Part shown: positions 24,991 through 38,200 of the stretch, piece after piece
Position numbering within the stretch: the first letter of the stretch is position 1
Layout of the letters: each line of letters starts with the position of its first letter
Source: Callaeas wilsoni
Lineage: Eukaryota > Chordata > Aves > Passeriformes > Callaeidae
Assembly: GCA_013398955.1 (NCBI GenBank)
Contig: VWPU01011712.1
Coordinates: forward strand, 1-64,000
Direction of reading: 5' to 3'
Length of the DNA: 64,000 bases
Position numbers and translations under genes: made by a program
Notes under the pieces: generated by a model
What the model saw: only the letters and a program-made list of their open reading frames with translations
Told to the model about the DNA's origin: nothing
The model's database searches: none

Positions 24991-27900
24991 GGATCCTTCA
25001 GTCACTAGACTGTGACTGTGTAAAATATGCTTGGCAGCTATTGCATTTTACAAATCTACATGAAATGTTTGTGTGAAAACAGGGTGTGTACAAGTCCAAA
25101 AACACAGTGCTTGTCCCTGCAGGTCAGCCCATCCGAGCATGCAGAGCTCCACACGACATCTCCACTCCTGTCTCAGTGCCCGGCTGCTCTGCTCAGAGCC
25201 TTTTTCTCATGCCTGTGTTGCTAGGAACTCCCAAAACAAGACCCCAGCCTCACTGGGCTGATGTGACTGTTGCCATGTTCAAACACGACCCAAAGAGAGG
25301 ACGAGGCTGTGCCCACTGACTGCCCACGCCAGCTCTTGCATGGCTCATCAAAAGCTTTCTCCAGCAATCTCAGCTCCTCGCTGCTGCTGCTCTCTCCTTC
25401 AGGAGCTCTGCTCCATGCTGGATTCTGCACATAATCCCTCTGTGCTGCCCAAAGTACTCATATCACTAGAAGGAAGAAGAGGGGAACCAGCCTCTCATTT
25501 ATAGCCACCGACACATATTTCTCATTAATCGCCACCAAACTAGCAGTCAGTCACTGAGCTTCTAGGTGCAATATTTGCCCAGAGAAAGAACTGTAAGTCC
25601 ATCCTCCCCCCGGGGTAGCACAATGCCGGGGAGCAGCTGGTGGAACTGAAGCAAATCTTAAGAGGAATCACTCCCTAGAATGAGCCTCATACGAACTGGG
25701 AGCTCACAGGATCCATCGCTCAGTGAGCAAAGAGCTTGTCCAGACCATACCCTGGAGGACTGGTGGGGTTTTGTTCAGTTTTCTCCAGCTCATAACATAG
25801 CAGCTGTGTTACAGTGGGTCAGATTTGGGGCCTGCCAGCACTTGGGAGTTTTCCTTTTAACAGTACAGGGACAAAATCATGAGTTCTTGTTGACTGCAGG
25901 ATAATATAAATCAGCTATTGAAAACCTGTATCATCAGTGCTATCGCTTTCCAGTGGTAGATGGCTGCAGTAATGGATTGGCCTCTCCATCTCATCCTCCC
26001 ACTGGAAAGCAACATATACAGGACCAATCAATAACTTGATCTAAGTTACTTGTAGACATGTCAGGTGCAAATATCGCCCTTTCTCAAAAGGTTTTAAAGA
26101 CCAGGTATTTTTGCAAAATTCAGGCCAGGCAACAAATTGCTTTGGATAAATTGTCATTATGCTGAAGAGCAGCATAACCAGACCCACCCACATTGTTACA
26201 CACAAGTTTTAAATAGACAGGAAGTAATTCTATTGTATGCATGTATTACTTTGTGGGGTCAATAGCTCAAGATGTTCCATTTGAAAACTATTTTCTGGAA
26301 TAGCCATATTGCTGAAGAGCCTGTTTGATAGGAAATAACTAGATTATTTCATCATGGAATTTGCCACTAATTTCTACAGCTGAAATCCTAAAATACTTCC
26401 AAAATCACTACCAAAATCCACGGTCATTGCTAGGGCCAGAATTGTATCCTATTGTGTCACAACATATTACCCACTTAATGTAGCATTGTCAAACCTGAAG
26501 TCAGTGGAAACTCTACAGGTCACAGCCTTGTTTCCCCGTGGATCAGTGGAGAGGCTAGAGAGGGGTTTAAGTGCCTTCCCTACATAAAGGTGGCATCACT
26601 TTGATGCCATTACTATGACTAAAGCACATACATGTGTTTCTATCCCTGACCTCACCTCTGCCACCTGCACACACACAGAGGGGATACCATCAAGTAGATT
26701 ATAAAGCAGGTCAGAGGCACAGATATTTCAGTTAACATGTTACAGCCCCCAAGGATGTCCATGGACACACATGGAAGCGAATGCAAGCTGAATCTTGGCT
26801 ATACATTGAGTCCTGCTGTGGCATTGACATCAGGGCAGTCTTTTTGGGGGAGAAAACAACACGGGCTAGGGCTTTTCAAAAGGTGAGCTGTCACCTTCTG
26901 AAAACCCTTGTGACAAGCTGCCTACAGATTTAACTGAGAACTTCACAGAGATATCATATTTATTTGAGTTGCCCTTCTTAGAAAACTTTGTACTCCAAAC
27001 TTCTGGAAATCCTTGCACCTTAAATTGAGCACCCTTTTAAACCAGTCCTTGTACAACACTGACATTCCATGGCCTGCATGGTACTAATACTGACTTTCTT
27101 CAGTAAGTTCAACAGCATCAGAAGTGATGTCATAGAAATTATTTCACATGATTAATTTTGCATTGACTTCTGTGACAAGAGCAGGAGAGGAAAAGGAAGG
27201 TGGTGGCTAGGTTCAGGTAGCCATTACCATAAAGCAGAAAAGAAGGCTGAAGACAGGAGGAAATAAAATCATACCAATATGCTTCGTACTCAATTTGCCT
27301 GCTGGTCCAAGGAAGTACCATGAACTTCCCTGTCTACACAGCAGGGCAGCTGTGCTGCACTCCACCGGGTAAAACTCTGGGAGAACGGAGCACAGGACAG
27401 TCAATGGCTTGACAAGGCCAGGGACCCTCTGGAGCGTGATGTCTGCAGCAGATCCCACCAGGACAGCTCACCGGCCCAGCTCCCGAGGCACCGAGGCACC
27501 AGGATGAGGAATGCAAGCAACTGCACTCAGCGCACAGCCATCCCAGCTACTCAGGCTGGTGGCTGATGTGCTCCAGCCTCAGGGCTGCTGCCTGAACCCT
27601 TGGGGTCAGAAGAAAGAAATGGATCTCTCTGGCAGTCAAGAGATCCCTTTTTAGGGGGGCAGGATTGTGGATTATAATTTTGTGTAGATCTCTGCTCTTC
27701 TCCACTCCCACATCTTTTTTTTTTTCTTTTTAATAAATGAAAACATACCAGAAGAGCTCAGTGTCTTCTTTCAAGACTTCTCTATTTCACTAACTTGTTC
27801 CAACCTCCATCACAGCTCTTTCCTTGTCAGCAACTGTACCACTGTGCTATACCTCTGCCCACGCACAAATGCACTGGTTGAAGGTATGAACTGGAATCTC

Positions 27901-30235
27901 TCCGTTAAAGGAACAAGCAGGCATCCCAGAGACTGACACAGCTGCTATTTGCATGTAAAGAGGAAAAGAGGTGCATGACTGAGCCCAAATTAGCATGAGC
28001 AAAGCCTCCCACTGCATTTGCAAACTACAGCTTGCACAGTGGTGCTAATAGAGGTGCACACTTTCCTCATAAAGAAAGATTTCTGCCTCAATCATAAGGA
28101 AACTTGTATAACAGTGGTCCACAAAATTTAGCATGAACTTTTAAAATCTCTATTTTTCTGAAATATACAGAGTGCTAGAAAAAGAGAAAGACAGTGGATG
28201 CAGGGTAGTGTGGATATGCCCAGGTTTAATTTCATCCCCACTTCTAGCTTGATTCCTGAAGCTGGCTAGCTCAGAGAGATGTGTTTTGTAAGGCTTCCAT
28301 CACTTCTGTACCCCTAGATTTCTGAATGTCCAGAAATATTTACAGCGCTCAGTGCATCTAAAAATGAAAACCAAAAAAAGCAGGGCAAATGCAGATCTAA
28401 TGCTCTATTTCCATCTTTTGAAAAAGGAGAACCATTCTTTTTCAATATCAGCTCTTTCAAAGGGATGCTCTTGGGATTAATTTATGGCTGCAAAGTCTTG
28501 CTGAAGACACACGCTTCATAAACTATAACATTTCCAGATTTTAACATAGTCTTTGTCTCTCTGGCTGTGTACAGAGATACCTAAGCATCCATGTCTGTGC
28601 CTATACCTACTGAGACAGAAAAAGAGGATTAGATGTCTCAGTAGATTGTTCAAGAAGTGCAATTTTATTGGTCCCCCAAATCAAACTGCACTTTGAGGTC
28701 TTGTTGCAGAGAAGTTATAGACTGTTTTTACTTTATCCTCATACTTTCATGGAAGCTGTTGGAACAATTCAGTGCCTCCACTATTTCTGCAGTAGGTTTA
28801 GCTCATCTGGGAAACTAGAAAGAACAGTAAATGCAGACATTAATGGTAATAAAAATCAAAGCTAAGCCCTACATGAAGAGAAACAAATTCCAAAATGAAA
28901 AATTCGATTACACAGTACCTGTCTCCTGTCTTGACTTCCTCATTATACGTAGAAATTAACCCTGTCATTAAGTACTTTGATCAGGCTGTACATAAACAGC
29001 TTATAATGGCATGAAATCTACCACAGCAAGCAGGCAAATGAACAAGTGGAGAAATACTGACATTTGGGGCTGCTGTCACACATCAAGTGCTCCTACTCCC
29101 TCAGGGCCAAACTGCTAGAGTAAATGGGGTTACTCCAAGGATTAATTGTTCCCTCCTGGTTTGCACTACTTCCAGAAAGTTTCAGTAATAATATCCAAGA
29201 GGCTATCATTTGGAGATCAGTAGTTCTGTTTTAAGACCTCTGAGAGATTTATAAACTGGGCTGTGTAACTGCTCTTTAGGCTAAAATTCGATACAGAAAT
29301 TCTCAGCCCACAATTGACCTGGAGCAGTATCCCACCTTTTAAAAGTGTTCTGAGGTCAAAAGAGGAAAAGCAGCATTTAAAGTATGAATAGTCACTATCA
29401 TCTATCTACTTAGAATTAAGACACAAGAGAAGAGGTGCCCATGGCCAAACTGGTCCAGGTTTGCATAGCTCAGAAATGAGGTATGGCACCATTTCACACA
29501 CTCCAGCTCCAAATATTTGTCACATACATTTGGAGAATATCCATGCACTAATGCCCATTATAAGCAAGACTTCTGGGCAATTGAGAGTTTTTTTCTGGTT
29601 GGTTTGTTTGTTTGCCAGGGTTCTGGAGCAGAAGTTGCTTTCTTCTGGGATGCATTTAACGCCATGTAACTTTACTTAGCTGTGATCCTATCCAAATTCC
29701 TTGCACACACAGACCGCTACGCGATCAGAGGTGGTCAGGCCAACAGAGTGTCTCCCCAGCTGTGCCCCTGGTTCGCCATCAGTCCCTTGCCATCTCTGAG
29801 CCTTGTTTTCAAGCAGCTATGTTTCCTGCTGGCTCTTCCCACCTCTGCTCAGAAGACCCTCAGCATGGAGACAAGCAATGAGAGTGCCCAGGTACAACAC
29901 CTGCCCCTGAGCACTGCCTGGGGGCACTGCACTGAATTTCCAAAGTACAGCTCAGATGCTCTCTGCTTTCCTAGGTTAGCTGTGATGGGGTGATTTACCA
30001 AGTGATTTACCAGGTACAGTAGGCACAGACATAAGGGAGGAATCTTGATCTAAAAGAGGCAAAGGCAGTTTTCCACTGTATTCAAGATGGCAAAGATTTT
30101 ACCTTTAACGACTTAATAAAAGCTTGGAAAAACACTAAGCAACCCCACAGATTGTTTCTGTATGTATTGCTAAACATATTGCAGAGCAGACATTTTATGA
30201 CTCCTAAAAGCACAAAAGTCCAGTATTTCCTTCGC
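24991..30235. other. Unique non-coding sequence, no gene seen
   Basis: No gene is supported. A moderately GC-rich patch covers about 25100-25440 and another 27340-27600, both without CpG clustering or long frames. A direct repeat of GTGATTTACCA occurs at about 29989-30012 after a good acceptor-like tract (CTGCTTTCCTAG). The weak GTACAG donor makes an exon there unconvincing. Confidence 0.5.
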
Positions 30236-30530
30236 TTATCACTGTTGTTGTGAGTTGCTGTTGAGAAATGAGGACTTACTTTTTGTATAGTATAGAAAAA
30301 AGGTGTTTTTATTATTTGTTTTTAGTTTATATAGGTTTTTGAAAGGTCGCCTAGATTGGTTAGTTCAAAACCTCCCCCTAGGCCTAAGTGGCCAGGCTTG
30401 AACTGTCCAAACCCAAGGAACTGTTTTAATAACATCCAAACTTTATCTTTGTTTATAGAACACAGAAGGAAGAGAAAAAAAATTCTCACGGGAAAGGTCT
30501 GTGCCAGCCACAGCTCACAATCCATTATTT
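30236..30530 (-). mobile_element. Possible degraded LTR-like fragment, minus strand
   Basis: Read on the minus strand, this stretch carries an AATAAAAAC polyadenylation-like signal (plus-strand TTTTTATTATTTG near 30309). It then runs to an end resembling CAGCAACTCACAACAACA. Part of that end (CTCACA) has an inverted partner near 30510-30516, as LTR ends can. I find no clean target duplication and cannot place the 5' border, so the call is tentative. It may be ordinary unique sequence. Confidence 0.2.
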
Positions 30531-31447
30531 TATCCCATTGCTACAATCAGCCCCAGGATGTTATGGCAATCAATTTTTTAACATGGCTACAACCACAATT
30601 CACACAAACTCAGCCATAGACCAAAACAGCTGAGCCAAAACAGCACAGGGACCACTGAGCTTCCTAGAATACTGCTCTCAGTCTATAAAGCTGCATAGCT
30701 GTGCTTACTCATGCCCTACATATCAGTTGGGTGCCCACAAAAACACTTCTTTCCAGATTGCCAAACACTTAGGCACTCTCTTCTGTACAGTCGAGCAAAG
30801 AGTGCAACCATGCCACACCAACATGGGTATACACAGAAGATATCACGCTAGGACAGCGTGCAAGGGATGGAGTTATCTGAAGGAATCTTTTTTACATCTG
30901 GCTCTAACAAACCAGTCCAATTGCAGCACGTGTAGTCCCTGGTAATAAAGCAAATAAGCCATTTATTTTGACTTTGCAATTCCTGTTCCAAATAATTTAC
31001 TTAAATATTGCTGGGTATTTTGCCTACATTAAAAGCTGTAGTAAGTGTGTACCTAAAATTTCTAGCAAACCTAGAGTCACGTAACAATCCAGGCTGCAAA
31101 TGCACATTCTGTATCTCAACTACCATAGCATTATAATTTGATATTTTTACAATATGCCAGCTTCCCTTCTAAAAACAATTCACTATTAATATCAATTTTA
31201 TGTCACTAGCAGCATGCCAGGGACTTCTCACAGATCCCATCCCTGAAGAATCCCCAGAATTCAGCAAGATGATCAAATCTCATATGTGAAGTCTTCCAGT
31301 GATTACTCTCTTCAATTCACCTCTTCAGTTCTCTGGAGTTTGCTTCTGCTCCCACAGAGCATCCAGCCTTCCTGGTGAACTGCGGGATGCAGAGCAGATT
31401 AAGGGCTCCACTCCTGACTGAGCAAGACATTTTTAAGCATGTCTTAC
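30531..31447. other. Unique non-coding sequence, no gene seen
   Basis: Nothing recognisable is present: no repeat family, no long frame and no RNA gene. Confidence 0.55.
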
Positions 31448-31487
31448 CTGTAAGTGCATGTGTTGCTTTGGTAATCAATGGCGTGAC
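31448..31487 (-). other. Candidate minus-strand micro-exon of 40 bp, unrecognised
   Basis: On the minus strand the acceptor TTGACTCTACTTTTAG precedes 40 bases ending CACTTACAG and then GTAAGACATG, a strong donor. Two frames are open: frame 1 reads VTPLITKATHALT and frame 3 reads HAIDYQSNTCTY. Frame 1 is in phase with the 20447-20486 candidate and frame 3 with the 19955-19993 candidate, so two splice combinations stay open. I recognise neither peptide. Confidence 0.2.
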
Positions 31488-34400
31488 CTAAAAGTAGAGT
31501 CAATCAAGTTGTTACACACCTGTCTGAATAGCTGATGCTGTAAACTAGAAAAATGCACTGGCACAGCTTTGGAGCTGCTCTAGAAAAACTCACAATGTAC
31601 TTAGGCACTGAACCGAATCAGTCAGGAAAAGTCTAAACAAGACGAGCAGGAGCAGCTACAGTGGCACTGCTTTTCAAAACACACTCAATGGCCGTTGGAA
31701 GACAAGGCTGAGCCTTCTTTTAGGTTTAAAACTGAACTTGGGAAGGAAGGCAGCTGCTCAGGGTTCCAGATGAGTCACAGAAGATATGCGAGAAGCTGGC
31801 CTACCTAAAATCTTCTGGAGAATGGTGAAACCTGTAGTCAAGATAAAGTTTTATTAAAGGTTTGTTTTCACAAAATCTTTGTTCCTGGTTTTACATGGGA
31901 TTTAAAGCAGTGTGGTAACTTTATTGGATCAGTAACAAATCCCAGCCAATGAGAACAGCACATATTCCCAATGGCAATGGGACGAGACCCCCTGGGAGGT
32001 GAGCAGATGTAACCAGGATGCTCAGCACCTGCAGTGGCTATTGAAGCTCATGGGAATTGCTGGTACTCAGCACCACTGATGATTGGTCTCCAGGAGAGGA
32101 ATTTGTGATTTATCATGAGCTTATTGATTACACATGGAGACTGTCACAAAGACACACCCTTGAAAGGAATTGACGTTTTCAGCCCTCATGTAGATGTGCA
32201 CCAATGGGCTTCAGTCTACAAGATGATGTTTGAATTCCAGCCACGTATCTGAGAAGTCGGTATCTCGGCACACTTGCTGTGTGCTCATCAGGGAAAATCT
32301 CCTCAAACAGCTGCAGTTAAACTCAGGGCATACAAGAGGAGAGCCTTGTTTTGGAACCTCTCCAAGCCCTCCTGAGAGCAGGCTGGGGCTTATGGGTGGA
32401 AGAACGCAGGCCTAGGGAAAAGCATGCTATATGCAATTGCCTTCAGGATGTGATAAATGTCAGGAAGGCAGTACACAAAGCATTTCCAGACTTGAGCCAG
32501 AGAACAAAAGTGTGAAGCTCCTTAGTACAAGGTCTAACTCCATTTCATATCCACAGGCCCCAGAGCAGCTATCAGGTAAAGAGCATGAGTCATGGGTACC
32601 TACAACACCCCTTCTCAGCAGTCTTTATCCATCACTGCCATTGCTCCACTGCTAAACAGCCAGAAGGTCATGGAGAAATATTTTGTCCACCTTTCATCTG
32701 CACACACTTTCCAGAGACTGAATTCTAAAGAAAACAGAAAGGAAAATATAACCACTTTCAGAGGCCTGTCCCTGGGACACCAGTCTTCATGAAAAGCATC
32801 ATGGTGCCCTTACCACAACTGCTTCTATTCAGAGCCATCTCTGCTGAGGTGCCTACTCCAGATGCAGGAATCCTTTGGAAACAGGCCCTAGTTGCCCTTC
32901 CATTTTCCCTGCAGCCTGTATTTGCATTCAGACTCTGTGTAACTTCTGAATGCTGGCTAGGAAAGGCTGATAATGACACATCACAGGTTTCTTAACAAAA
33001 TAAGACAATCCTGCCTTTCGGAAGTCTTGCTATGCTCTTTTGATCCAAACAGACATTATTGCTAGTAGCATGGAGTAGATCTTCAGTGACTGTAAATGGA
33101 CAGTGACCTGTTGAATTTCTTGGATTATCAATTATTTACACCACCCAAAGATCCTGCATTCCATCCAAATCACTGCTCTGCACATTATGCACTCTCTTCC
33201 CCAACAAGGTTAGGGATCAGGACTGAGAACAGTCAATAGGAGTTGAAATGGTTTTAAACTGGGCATCTTGGCTTCTAAGTAGTAAAAATTATTTGTGTAA
33301 AACTGCTTGGGCACTTGGTTCTCAAATAAGCAGCCTAGAAGAAACTAAGGACTTTGCTGATCTGAAATTGTTAGTGCTTGGCATTTAAAAAAGCTCTTCA
33401 GAAGGCACTTGACGAATTACTTCATCAAGATTTGGGGGGACTGATGGGAATGCTTTTCAAGTAGTTGTTGAAATAGAAGTGCTCACAGTTTTCCTAGGAA
33501 ATATGTCAAAATTAATCAAATAATTCCAGGAGCAGAAGAATGCTGCAGCCAGGTTCCTTATTCATCTGTGTCCAAAGGTTGGATTCTTCCTTGAGAAGAA
33601 GGAAGAAGGCACAAGCCATGCCTGACATTTCCCTGCACCTGAGACTGTCATGACATCTCTCTCCCAAGTGCCTCTCTCTACAGCCTCTCCTTGGCCCATC
33701 TGTGTTTTCTTCCCTTCCTCACATATGTAATTTAATTGAATTTGGTCAAAAATATATTTTCAACCACCTGTCAAGTTTGGATTACACTAGTCAGGATATC
33801 CAAAGTTACACTTGACGAAGGACACACCTGCACTAGAGGCCAGAGCTTAGTGGCATGCTGAAAACTCCCCAAAATGTTCAGTACCTTCATTGATGGAAGC
33901 CTGAAGAAGAGCTTCATTACACCTCCACAGTAACAAGTGTTCCAGAGTGGGATCCCACAGAAAGGAGCACAGTCCTGGCAAATCCTGTGCCCTAGAGACT
34001 GCCTGAGCCCCAGCCCAGCACTCCAGAGGCTGTATACTCCAAGCTGATATATATATATCCAGCAGCTGCATACACCAAGCTGCAGTTGAGGAATAAACAC
34101 CCCTCAAATGGAGGCCCACCTCCCACTGCAGCAATGGGCTGAAGGCAAGGCACAGGGCACTTTCACACAGACAAAGGTGGAGAAGGCAGTATGCAAAACC
34201 CACCTACCTGTGAGAAGATTAAATCTTATCCAACAGGCCACTTACTTCCTCCTGACAGTCAAGCTTCCCCCATACAGCCAACACAGTAAATGAGATTTCA
34301 ATGTGGGCAAGCAGGAGGCCAGACACTAGTCTAGAAGTAAGAGGGTTTATTTCTTATTGAGCAGTTTGATAGCAGAAGTGCCATGGTCATTCTTTCTAAT

Positions 34401-35129
34401 TTCAGGGACCTTTTAAATAAAGTTCCACTCCAGAAGCCAAGCATGAAAGGAGAGGAATGAAAACTCTTTGATAGATAAGATATTACAAGAGACTGTCAGA
34501 AGCTTGCTAGGAGAATGAAGTAACACTCTGGATACTGTCATTGAAAACAATAATGAAAGAGTACACCATTTTCTTAACTGAAGCACTATCAAATCTATGT
34601 TACTGCCACACAACATATTTTTTGTCCAAAAGTGCCAATTTCAAGCTATGACTATTGATCTCTATCTAACACTCAAAATTAACTGCACTACTAAGGAAAA
34701 GTGGCACCAAATCGTTTGAAAACATCAAACAGTAAAAAGCCAATGGGGTCAAATCAAGGTCAGAATTTGATGAGTAGGGTGTCAGAAATTTAATCCATTT
34801 TGTCTAAGATAATGTATAGAGCCCGTATTGGGGCTTTTTTTCCCTTTCTTTTCTGTAATTTTTTTATGCTAGCTTCTCTCAAAAATATCACAAAACCAGA
34901 CCTCAACTTTTTTTTTATGAACTTTTTTCCATGACTGGAGAGAGAAAAGATTAAATGGACTGCAACACAGATGGCAATTATGCCTCTGTTTATTTCCTAA
35001 TGAGTCACAAGATTATTTTTTGCCTTCTGCCACATCATTTCAGAATACAAGAAAACCTTATCTTGAAGGAGACTTGAGGAGACAAAATAACACTTTTAAA
35101 AGTTCCAGTCCAGCAAGAGAAGTGTATTT
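31488..35129. other. Unique non-coding sequence, no gene seen
   Basis: No gene is supported. A TTTTATTAAAGG patch near 31849 and a TTTATTTCTTATTG patch near 34347 recall reversed polyadenylation signals of old LTRs, but no ends or target duplications can be found. A short (TA)n run lies near 34047-34058. T-rich runs occur at about 34837-34920. Confidence 0.5.
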
Positions 35130-35281
35130 TAAAAAAACCCAAAAAACCAAAAACCAAAAGAAAAAACAAACAAAAAAAACCAAAAACCCAAAAAAACCCC
35201 AAACAAACAAAAAACCCAAAAAAAACCCACAAAAAAAAACCCCACACCAAAAAAAAAAAAACAAACCCAAACCCCAAAACT
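35130..35281. repeat. A/C-only low-complexity tract
   Basis: About 150 bases consist almost entirely of A and C on the plus strand, in irregular units such as AAAAACC, AAAACCC and AAACAAAC, with a single G near 35160. No fixed period is seen. The strand asymmetry creates Phe/Gly/Leu-rich reading frames on the minus strand and Lys/Pro/Asn-rich ones on the plus strand, none of which should be taken as genes. Confidence 0.95.
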
Positions 35282-38200
35282 TTAACTCCAAGTAAAGTCC
35301 TGTTCACTTAAACTCAAATTCAGAAATGATGGGTAAATCTGTTCCACCAACTGGTGAATGTGGTGGCTATCAAGTTCATTAGTGGTCTCATGACAAAATA
35401 TTCAACAGCTGTCATACTGACATGTAGCACGTACAACTCAGCATTTGGAGAAAGTTAATTCTCTAACTGTCTCTAGAGAAGGCTTCTCCTCTGCCCCCCA
35501 CCAGAGCCATCCATGCCCTCTAACTGCTTCCCATAGCACCCCGCTGGCCCCAGACGTTCCCCAGCCTTGGAGAGCTGACAGAACTCACTTCCAGCCTGAG
35601 GGCCAGCCCCAGAGAGCCCACACTGGAGGCAGCACAGCCGCAAGCACACTGACCCAGCAGTGCCGGGGCTCCAAACTTGGCTGGGGCCACTCGCTTTTGA
35701 AACCCAGGCCGAGTAACCAATTTGATAGTGGCAACGCCGTCTGCTTCTCATATCACAGTCTAGTAATTAGCATGCTCTTGAAAAGAAGCATGAGACACGT
35801 ATTCATCAGTTCAAACCCTTGTCTCTCACCTCAAGAAATCCCTTAACCACAGGGTTTTGGATAGGGGGACTCCCCTCTAAACAAAAATTCAGGCTTTGAT
35901 CCTAAGAGGGCTGAATCCTCAGCCTAGTGATTAGGACACATGGCTGAAAGAGAAGAATCCGTTATCTGAGAACTTTTCGTATGTTTTAGGCAGTAACTGG
36001 GGGTGGATAATATGAATTTGGATCTTGTCAGGAAGAGTCTGAGTGTGACCTCCCACCTCCTACCAGAATACAAAATATGCAAAAGAGGATCCATTTTAAA
36101 GGGAGAGCAAGACATACACTCCTTTCTGGAACAGCACTACCTCCGTGCTGGAACACACTTGCTTTCTGCAGTAGTAGGTAAAGACATCCCTACTCAGGAG
36201 ATGGCTGGTGCTTCAGAAACACCCATGTCCTCAGGACATTTCTGTTTCCTGGCTCTAGAGGTTCCCCTTCAGTGTCTGGAGATTCCTGCTGGTTTTGGTG
36301 AGCCTCAGGCTTATCTATCCCAAGGAAGTTCAAAGACAACACAAGTGGCGTGGTAAAGACAGGGCACAGTTAGGTTGAATAATTTGTTACCTAAAAATGC
36401 TTCTAACAGATGGCAAGGCTGTTCTGGAACACTGTGAACATAACAGATTTTGGGACAGGGTGCTGAAGAGAACTGATTTTAGTGAAAAGTTGGATTTTTA
36501 TCAAAATGACCTTTTCCACTCCAAGTGCCTGCTTTGCATAGAAAATTGCAAAGAAAACTCCAAAATTTGATAAGAAATTGAACATCCCAGTGACTTAACT
36601 GGAGTTCTGGTTTGGATGTCATTATCCTTCATGGCCCATTAGCTGCAACTGGGCTCCATGTTGAACATGCATCATTGCCAAATGTTCCCATGATGTATCA
36701 CAACAGCACAAGAAAACAGAAAACCATCATTCTCATTAAAAAAAGCTCAGAATTTAAGGAAGAGAATGGACCATTTGCCCTGAACACTCGCAAATTCCTT
36801 AATCGGACATGGAAACCAGTTGCTTCTACCTTGCTTTTTCCACCTCCCCTCAAAAAACCTGCAATATTCACAATCCATTCTAATTACCAAGGCATTTTCA
36901 GGCTGTATTCCTAAAGAAATGAGGCTCAGTTGTTGGCTCTATTGTCCATTTATCTGTCCAATGGTCAGTTCTGTGCCCCCTCCCTTCCTGTCTCCTCAAC
37001 GCCTTCAGAACTACCCGACAGACAGGGAAGGGGGAAGGAGCTGTGAGTGCTGGGTGGGAAGAGTAGATATAAAAATCCTTACTTCTGTTTTGATACTTTG
37101 CAACCACAGCATAGATCTACGCAGCAGATCAGCAAGTCTCTGAGGTTTGAGAGGAAATACTGCCAAAAGATGGTATTTCTTTCCCCTCAAAAAATAAAGT
37201 TGAAACAGTTTATTACTAGGTGTTGTATTGCATCTGAAACTTTCAGTTTCAGTACTTAAATGACGTATATACCAAGTGGAGACAGATCTAACTAAAACCC
37301 TCCAGGATGAAAACCCTCAACGCTAGCCAGTCTAGACATTCTCTAGCAAATACAAAAGTGGGATTAGGTGGTGCTGCTATTCTGACCACAAATAAAAATT
37401 AATATAAATTAAATAATAAAAATTAATTAAAAGAAAAAAACAACTAAATCAGGTAAGCATTAGTTAAAACAAAGCTTAGTTTGAGATGGTGAAATGCCAA
37501 TATAGCTTAATGAGGTAAATCCATTAAAATGCCAATACTTTCTAAAGAATGTATTGAAGTATATATTTGTCTTATGATTATGTAGAAACTTTTTTGTAAG
37601 AAAGAACCTGATTTTCTAAATTAGAGTGGAAACCAACTCATTGGCTTCTATTTGGTACTTAGCTTTCTACATATCTAGCTATTAAATTAATAGCTTACTG
37701 AATTTTTAGTGTCTACTTAATCTCTTGGCTTACTTTAGACTCCTCTTTTAAAAAGTTTCATTTAAGTGAGATGAAAATTGTTGATTTCTGATACTTTACT
37801 ACATATCTAGGAAGCAGAATCATGGAGCATGAGGAGACACTCAAGTTAAATTATACACATCTGTCTCTCCAAGGAAAGGTTTTCTATTTGTGTTCAAATG
37901 AACATTTTTCCAATACCTAGTAATTTTCCTGGTTTCTACATATATATTCCACAGAAGAGGCAAAGGTTACTGGTGTATAGCATTACTTCTGTACGATGCT
38001 GTATGGTTTCAATTAGGCACTCCCACAATGATTTCCATATCTAGCCACTTGCTCTTCTTATTTCTTGATAAGTGATGGCCTTATCAGGAAGTCGGGGGCG
38101 AATCTGTTACTGCTTTGAGTAAACAGCCTAAAGGTCATTTTAGATGTTGGCTTTGACACTCTGGTTCAGTAGACACCCACCATAGCTGTCACCAGTATGC

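Noticed and set aside
29977..30013. Short exon-like segment after CTGCTTTCCTAG
   Set aside because: Weak GTACAG donor and only 39 bases. The segment is dominated by a direct repeat of GTGATTTACCA.
35035..35307. Phe/Gly/Leu-rich minus-strand frames and a Lys/Pro-rich plus-strand frame
   Set aside because: Artefacts of the A/C low-complexity tract. They could be mistaken for a membrane protein.
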